Shown: positions 37,890 through 42,713 of the stretch, piece by piece
How the letters are laid out: every line of letters starts with the position of its first letter
Numbering within the stretch: position 1 is the first letter of the stretch
NCBI RefSeq assembly: GCF_003105155.1
Contig: NZ_QETK01000039.1
Location: 1 to 42,713 of the forward strand
Reading direction: 5' to 3'
From: Pseudomonas sp. SDI
GTDB lineage: Bacteria; Pseudomonadota; Gammaproteobacteria; Pseudomonadales; Pseudomonadaceae
Length of the DNA: 42,713 nucleotides
Notes under the pieces: generated by a model
What the model saw: only the letters and a program-made list of their open reading frames with translations
The model's database searches: none
What the model was told of the DNA's origin: nothing
Made by a program: the position numbers and the translations under genes

Positions 37890-39059
37890 ATGACCTGCCC
37901 CCCACCCCTTGCTGCAACAACCGTCAGCCAACGCCTACTGTCCATCGACGCCCTGCGCGGCTTGGTGATTCTGTTCATGCTGCTCGACCATGTGCGCGAA
38001 ACCTTCTTTCTGCACCGCCAGGTCGGCGACCCGATGGATGTCGCCAGTACCGAGCCGGCGCTGTTCGTCAGCCGTACCCTCGCCCACCTGTGTGCGCCGG
38101 TGTTCGTGCTGCTCACCGGCCTGTCGGCCTACCTCTACGGGGAAAAGTACCAGGGCAAGGCCGACGCCTCGGCATTCCTGTTCAAGCGTGGGCTGTTCCT
38201 GGTGCTGCTGGAGTTCACCCTGGTCAACTTCGCCTGGACCTTTCAGTTCCCGCCCACAGTGGTCTACCTGCAAGTGATCTGGGCCATCGGCCTAAGCATG
38301 ATCGCCCTGGCCGCGCTGGTCTGGTTGCCGCGACCACTGCTGCTAGCGCTGGGCCTGACAATCATCGCCGGGCATAACCTGCTCGATGGCCTGCACTTCC
38401 CGGTGGGTTCGGCGCTGCACATGCCCTGGGCGGTCCTGCACGACCGTGGCTGGATCGAACTGGCCGATGGCCTGCGCCTGCGGACCTCCTACCCGCTGCT
38501 GCCGTGGATCGGCGTGATCGCCCTGGGCTATGCCCTCGGTCCGTGGTTTGCGCGCGGCGCCAATGCCGGCAGACGCCAGCGCCAACTGCTGCTCGGCGGC
38601 GCTGCGGCACTGGCCGGATTCTTCCTGCTGCGCCTGTGCAATGGCTACGGTGAAGCGCCGTGGCGCGTTGGCGCCGACACCACACACAGCCTGATGAGCT
38701 TCTTCAACATCACCAAATACCCACCGTCGCTGCTGTTCCTCGCGTTGACCCTGGGAGTCGGCCTGCTGTTGCTGCGCACCTTCGAACGGGCCCAGCAACA
38801 GCGCTGGATCCTGGCCCTGAGCGTGTTCGGTTCGGCGCCGATGTTCTTCTACTTGCTACACCTCTACGCACTCAAGCTGCTGTACCTGCTGGCCGTCGCC
38901 GCGTTCGGCCTGAATCAGGGCAACTACTTCGGTTTCGACACTGTCTGGGCCGTGTGGCTGGTCGCCGTGCTGTTGTCGGTGGCGCTGTACCTACCGGTGC
39001 GCGGGTTCGCCGCGCTCAAGGCCCGGCGCCGCGATATCACCTGGCTGAAGTACTTCTGA
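37890..39059 (+). CDS. DUF1624 family membrane protein
   Basis: A 389-residue integral membrane protein of the DUF1624/heparan-alpha-glucosaminide acetyltransferase-like family, with about ten helices. It carries the N-terminal RLLSIDALRGLVILFMLLDH, the HLCAPVFVLLTGLSAYLYGE and SYPLLPWIGVIALGYALGPW segments, and a late FNITKYPPSLLFLALTLG. Such proteins are thought to acylate an exported substrate across the membrane, but none of this group is characterised in Pseudomonas. The start MTCPPPLAATTVSQRLL at 37890 is preferred; earlier starts would include the palindrome. It is followed by the OprD porin gene after 12 bases, so the two are an operon. Confidence 0.8.
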   Translation: MTCPPPLAATTVSQRLLSIDALRGLVILFMLLDHVRETFFLHRQVGDPMDVASTEPALFVSRTLAHLCAPVFVLLTGLSAYLYGEKYQGKADASAFLFKRGLFLVLLEFTLVNFAWTFQFPPTVVYLQVIWAIGLSMIALAALVWLPRPLLLALGLTIIAGHNLLDGLHFPVGSALHMPWAVLHDRGWIELADGLRLRTSYPLLPWIGVIALGYALGPWFARGANAGRRQRQLLLGGAAALAGFFLLRLCNGYGEAPWRVGADTTHSLMSFFNITKYPPSLLFLALTLGVGLLLLRTFERAQQQRWILALSVFGSAPMFFYLLHLYALKLLYLLAVAAFGLNQGNYFGFDTVWAVWLVAVLLSVALYLPVRGFAALKARRRDITWLKYF

Positions 39060-39071
39060 AGAACGGCCCCC

Positions 39072-40421
39072 ATGAACCCAATACGCACCCGCTCCGCCCT
39101 GCTGCTGACCCTGGTCAGCCAGGCACCGTTCGCCCTGGCCGACTCGGCCCAGGCCGGCGCCCAGGGCTTTATCGAAGACAGTACCTGGTTGCTGCTCAAC
39201 CGTACGGTCTACGACAACCGCGAGTACCGCCACGGCGCCAGTAACAGTGCGGCGCGCAATGCCAGCAAAGCCCGCGCCGAGCGCAATGGCTATGCCGAAG
39301 AATGGGCCTACGGCCTGATGGGCACGCTGCAATCGGGGTTCACCCAGGGCCTGATCGGCGTCGGCGTCGATGCCCACGCCTACCTGGGCGTGAAGCTCGA
39401 CAGCGGCGGCGGTCGCGCCGGCAAGGCGCGCCTGCTCAGCCTGGACCACCACGGCGAGCCCAAGGACGACTACAGCCGGGGCGGCGCGGCGTTGAAGCTG
39501 CGCCTGTCGTCGACCGTGCTGTCGTATGGTGAACAACGGCTGAAAACCCCGGTGTTCAGCTCGTCCGACAGCCGTCTGCTGCCGGAAACCGCCACCGGGC
39601 TGTTCCTTACCAGCCAGGCGCTGAGTGGCCTGAAATTCGTCGGTGGGCATTTCACCGAGAGCACCGACCGCAACGCCAGCAGCCACGACCGCGGCTTCGT
39701 GGTGAACTACTCCAACGCCGCCAAGGGCAGCAGTTTCGACCTGGCCGGCGTGGTCTACAGCGGCCTGCCAAACCTCAGCGCCAGCCTCTACACCTCGCGC
39801 TATGAGGACACCTGGCACCAGCACTACCTGGGAACCACCTTCAACCAACCACTGGGGAGCCACCGCGCGCTGAGCCTCAACCTCAACCTCTATCGCACCA
39901 CGGACACCGGCAAGGCGTTGTCCGGGCAGATCGACAACACCACCTGGAGCCTGTTCGGCACCTATAGCCAGGGTGCGCACGGCTTCAGCCTGGGTTACCA
40001 GAAGGTCGCTGGCGACACGCCGTTCGACTATGTCACCCGCGGGGCGATCTTCCTTGGCAACGCCGTGCAATTATCGGATTTCAATGCGCCGAACGAACAA
40101 TCCTGGCAGGCGCGCTATGACCTCGATCTGGCCCGATGGAGCCTGCCCGGCCTGGCCCTGAGCGCCGCCTATGTGCGTGGTAGCCAGATCGACGGCAGCC
40201 GGGTCGACCCGCACGGCGGCTATGCCTATCTGGGTTACGGCCAGGGCGGCAAGCACTGGGAGCGCGACCTGGAGGCACGCTATGTGATCCAGGGTGGCGC
40301 CGCACGGGGCCTGGCGATTTCGTTGCGGCACAACCTGCACCGTGGCAACCCGGCGCAGGCCGAACTGGATGCCGATCAACTGCGCCTAGCCCTGGAGTAT
40401 CCGCTCAGCGGCCACTTCTAA
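39072..40421 (+). CDS. OprD-family outer-membrane porin
   Basis: A 449-residue porin of the OprD (Occ) family. A signal peptide (LLLTLVSQAPFALA) precedes an 18-stranded barrel. Recognisable pieces are GFIEDSTWLLLNRTVYDNRE near the start, EEWAYGLMGTLQSGFTQGLI, VGVDAHAYLGVKLD, and a last strand ending in the aromatic residue Phe (EYPLSGHF) needed for assembly. Members admit basic amino acids, carboxylates or other small molecules; the substrate here is unknown. It lies 12 bases after the DUF1624 gene, which suggests that the two act on the same compound. Confidence 0.88.
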   Translation: MNPIRTRSALLLTLVSQAPFALADSAQAGAQGFIEDSTWLLLNRTVYDNREYRHGASNSAARNASKARAERNGYAEEWAYGLMGTLQSGFTQGLIGVGVDAHAYLGVKLDSGGGRAGKARLLSLDHHGEPKDDYSRGGAALKLRLSSTVLSYGEQRLKTPVFSSSDSRLLPETATGLFLTSQALSGLKFVGGHFTESTDRNASSHDRGFVVNYSNAAKGSSFDLAGVVYSGLPNLSASLYTSRYEDTWHQHYLGTTFNQPLGSHRALSLNLNLYRTTDTGKALSGQIDNTTWSLFGTYSQGAHGFSLGYQKVAGDTPFDYVTRGAIFLGNAVQLSDFNAPNEQSWQARYDLDLARWSLPGLALSAAYVRGSQIDGSRVDPHGGYAYLGYGQGGKHWERDLEARYVIQGGAARGLAISLRHNLHRGNPAQAELDADQLRLALEYPLSGHF

Positions 40422-40470
40422 CCGCGTGAGCCGGCCTTGCCCTCGAACAGCACAGCGCCGGGATGTCGAC

Positions 40471-41370
40471 TCAGCCCTGTTCGGCGAGTTCGGCTTCGCG
40501 CCTGAGGATGGCCGCTTCGAGTTCCGGTGAACGTTTTGCCCATTGTTCGGGCGGAAGGGGCTTGGACCATTCAACGATGTCGGGATGGTCGAGGTCGGGA
40601 GGCGGCGAGAGCTTCAGGTCCTGGGCTTTCTCGGCGAAGTAGCTGCCGAGTATCGTCAGGAAGAACAGCCCCTTCAGCACTTCGACCACGTCATCGTTAC
40701 GCCAGGCGGTCACGAATGCGCCGATCTGGGTTTCTTTATAGGGCGAGGCACCGACCCGGCATTCAGGGACAGCTTCCGGGCCTATTTCCATGTAGCTGCG
40801 GATACATTCCCAGAGCGCCATGGCCGTTTCACCACCGCCGCAGCCGAAGCCCATGACGTAATGACGCTTTTCTTCAGGGAGTGTTTGGTCGGGGTTTTCG
40901 AAACCGATAAACAGCATGCCCATCGAGGCCGAACCGCCTCGGCCGACGCTGGTTTTCTGGGTGGCGGCGGCGGTGACGGTTTCCCAGGGGACCAGCCAGT
41001 AGCTGCCGTCTGCCTGAGGGACGCAGACTTCGCGGCGTTGGCGGTTGAAGCGGATGGGTGGGGGGACTTTGGCTGAGAGCATAAAAATGAAGAGCGCGAG
41101 TTGAGGCACTATAATGCCAAGCATCGACAATGAAATAAACTCATCTGAAAAACAGTAAGCTAAAGCAGAATAAAGAACAACTTGCGGCCATATAGTAAAA
41201 ACCGCCGCACCAACAGCGTAGTTTCCGACATCTAGCAGCACGCTACTTTTGCGCCAGATTACATTCAATGAATCTTCCGGATTTTGGTGGGTCGGCAAAG
41301 GCAGCGGTGCCAAGTAATCATTCTGACCAAATAATTTTCGCTCGACACAACCTGATTTATGAGTGGCCAT
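40471..41370 (-). CDS. DUF6708 protein, likely T6SS immunity
   Basis: A 299-residue membrane-associated protein with two or three hydrophobic segments (NYAVGAAVFTIWPQVVLYSA, MLGIIVPQLALFIFML, and EVLKGLFFLTILGSY) and a basic/acidic cytoplasmic part ending in a charged helix. DUF6708 proteins are commonly encoded next to VasX/BTH_I2691-type effectors. The gene overlaps the effector stop by 14 bases, which fits immunity or accessory function. GAGG 6 bases upstream supports the start. Much of it is AT-richer than the chromosome. Confidence 0.72.
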   Translation of the reverse strand: MATHKSGCVERKLFGQNDYLAPLPLPTHQNPEDSLNVIWRKSSVLLDVGNYAVGAAVFTIWPQVVLYSALAYCFSDEFISLSMLGIIVPQLALFIFMLSAKVPPPIRFNRQRREVCVPQADGSYWLVPWETVTAAATQKTSVGRGGSASMGMLFIGFENPDQTLPEEKRHYVMGFGCGGGETAMALWECIRSYMEIGPEAVPECRVGASPYKETQIGAFVTAWRNDDVVEVLKGLFFLTILGSYFAEKAQDLKLSPPPDLDHPDIVEWSKPLPPEQWAKRSPELEAAILRREAELAEQG

Positions 41371-42713
41371 TTTTCACCCTCGGAAGCAGATAGGCTGAGC
41401 ACACCCCTTCCTGAGACAACACATAATTTGTTTGATAACCAGTACCCTCCGGCATCTCATCCCGTATACTGAGAACACCATTCGAGTAATTCAAAGTAAA
41501 TGTCAACCCCGATTTACCTCCAACAAAGCATTCCTCTCCCAGTAAAGCGACGAACGGGGTTTTATACCTAACTCTCAAGACAATTTTGGTCGGATTAGAT
41601 AAATTCCTAGTCGTCGGGAAATTTCCAGCCAGACGCAACCCATGCCCTTCGCCAACAGGGATCCAGTCACAGCGACTCTTATCAAGCCAGCCAGGCACTA
41701 CGTCGACCCACTTCCGTGGTGGTTGCGACGTTACGGGCAGCGCGCCAGCAGCTTGGCCATCTAATGCCTCCTGATCGATTACGTAACCTATCATCGCCAC
41801 TTCCATGTGAATTTTGTCCGGTTCGGCGCCGGGTAAATCAATGGTCAAGGCGTCGACAGTGCTTACTGCCGCGATGTTCCTGGGCAACATTGGTGATGAA
41901 ACCACATGCGTACTGCTGGTAAAACTAACTCTAGGAACATACAGAATACCGATCAGCCTCTCCAACTCCACTCGCTGATCCTGGGCAGCTATAGGCTTTA
42001 ATACTTGCGCTCTATTTTTTGACCAGCAGCAATTTGCCAAAAAGTTTTGCAAAGGTGTTTGCTGAAACAGCCAGGTGATGAAATACAAAACCCCCAACCC
42101 TGCAATCACAATTAGAACGGGCCCCATCCATAAGGTATACCCTGCAATGGCAGCACTTACCGTTGAGAGCCCAGCGAGAGCTCTAATTGTCCAGTACACG
42201 CCAGCGAGCGTCTGAGCGGCATACGCCACCACAAGCCCACCAACCGCTTTTCGACGCATGTTTAGCCATGGATCTACCGATGTGGCACTTTCAAGCTGAA
42301 TTCGGAGAGACTCCAACTCAACCAGCCCAGCGACAGTCGACAGCCCACCGATGAGCGCTCCAAACATGGCCATATAGGGAGTAGTAAGACTGCGTACACT
42401 GAATGAATTACGCCCAATGGCTTTCCGGACTTGATTATCTAAAACAGCTGTCAGGGCCGCCCCTGCGTACAATGCCGTAGACGCGGCGTCGTACACCCTC
42501 TGCTTATCCGGCCTTTCCACTACCTGCAACTGCAATAAGGACTTCCGGGCATTCAACAAATTCAACACCATCACCACCAACGGCAACACCCCACCGCTGT
42601 TCTGCACGATCGGCGCATTGGTGATATTCGCCACCTTGCCCAACTTGATCCCCATCGCCGTGCGCTGCGTCCATTCCCCCAGCGCCTGCCCTGCCCCTCC
42701 GACAAACCGCAAC
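41357..42713 (-). CDS. T6SS effector, VasX/BTH_I2691 type, 3' part
   Basis: The last ~450 residues of a large effector; the gene continues beyond the window, so the 5' end is missing. The visible part has a hydrophobic region with several membrane helices (LVVMVLNLLNARKSLLQLQV, FGALIGGLSTVAGLV, LVVAYAAQTLAGVY, SAAIAGYTLWMGPVLIV) followed by a beta-rich C-terminal domain (RFVGGAGQ is near the window edge, IPVGEGHGLRLAGNFP near the end). BTH_I2691/VasX proteins are pore-forming toxins delivered by T6SS. The DNA becomes clearly AT-richer about 230 bases into the visible part. Confidence 0.68.
   Translation of the reverse strand, partial: LRFVGGAGQALGEWTQRTAMGIKLGKVANITNAPIVQNSGGVLPLVVMVLNLLNARKSLLQLQVVERPDKQRVYDAASTALYAGAALTAVLDNQVRKAIGRNSFSVRSLTTPYMAMFGALIGGLSTVAGLVELESLRIQLESATSVDPWLNMRRKAVGGLVVAYAAQTLAGVYWTIRALAGLSTVSAAIAGYTLWMGPVLIVIAGLGVLYFITWLFQQTPLQNFLANCCWSKNRAQVLKPIAAQDQRVELERLIGILYVPRVSFTSSTHVVSSPMLPRNIAAVSTVDALTIDLPGAEPDKIHMEVAMIGYVIDQEALDGQAAGALPVTSQPPRKWVDVVPGWLDKSRCDWIPVGEGHGLRLAGNFPTTRNLSNPTKIVLRVRYKTPFVALLGEECFVGGKSGLTFTLNYSNGVLSIRDEMPEGTGYQTNYVLSQEGVCSAYLLPRVKNGHS

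Noticed and set aside
1..42713. CRISPR arrays, tRNA or rRNA genes, IS elements
   Set aside because: I looked for regularly spaced repeats, tRNA-like cloverleaf ends and transposase motifs on both strands and saw none.

Overview
The window reads as a chromosomal segment of a fluorescent Pseudomonas, most likely of the P. putida group. The evidence is the high GC and GC3, REP-type palindromes between genes (GTGGGAGC ends, GCGGG/CCCGC stems), and the gene families present: HsbR/HsbA, a DUF4404 protein, a PuuR-type regulator, an OprD porin, and a copper locus arranged like cinQ-cinA/cinR-cinS of P. putida. I saw no rRNA, tRNA, CRISPR array, integrase or transposase.

Layout. 1-8.5 kb: a secreted TPR protein, a methyltransferase, remnants of a decarboxylase and of a LysR gene, an intact LysR gene convergent with an HPP-CBS membrane protein, an ECF sigma/anti-sigma pair with a DUF3455 protein, and a RidA-like protein. 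8.5-14 kb: two hypothetical genes, a PACE efflux pump divergent from its likely LysR regulator, a dCache chemoreceptor behind a good FliA promoter match, and a TauE/SafE exporter. 14-18.5 kb: a short accessory interval holding a decayed hydrolase and one DUF262-DUF1524 (GmrSD-type) predicted anti-phage nuclease, then dusA and tal. 18.5-25 kb: a PhoD-like phosphatase, the HsbR-HsbA partner-switching pair with a divergent PilZ gene, MlaA, a capless PhnX-like pseudoenzyme and a DUF4404 protein.

25-30.3 kb: the copper locus queF(cinQ)-cinA and divergent cinR-cinS, an MFS transporter behind a Fur-box-like palindrome, and an XRE-cupin regulator. 30.3-36.5 kb: an SLC13 permease, a hypothetical gene with a long hairpin-rich leader, a group II truncated hemoglobin, small hypothetical genes, a YbjQ protein, an EamA exporter, and a DapF-fold protein in which both catalytic cysteines are serine. 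36.5-40.4 kb: a second copper set (SCO and PCu(A)C) divergent from a DUF1624 protein and an OprD porin. 40.4 kb to the end: a DUF6708 protein overlapping the 3' part of a VasX/BTH_I2691-type T6SS effector, in AT-richer DNA; the effector runs off the window.

The genes fall into small functional units. Two serve copper: a periplasmic cupredoxin under a two-component system, and SCO plus PCu(A)C for cytochrome oxidase assembly. Others serve motility and surface behaviour (chemoreceptor, HsbRA, PilZ), small-molecule export (PACE, EamA, TauE, MFS), and conflict (the DUF262 nuclease and the T6SS effector with its likely immunity protein). The least explained items are the cysteine-less DapF homologue, the structured leader near 32.2 kb, the effector/DUF6708 module, and the lone DUF262 gene beside dusA.
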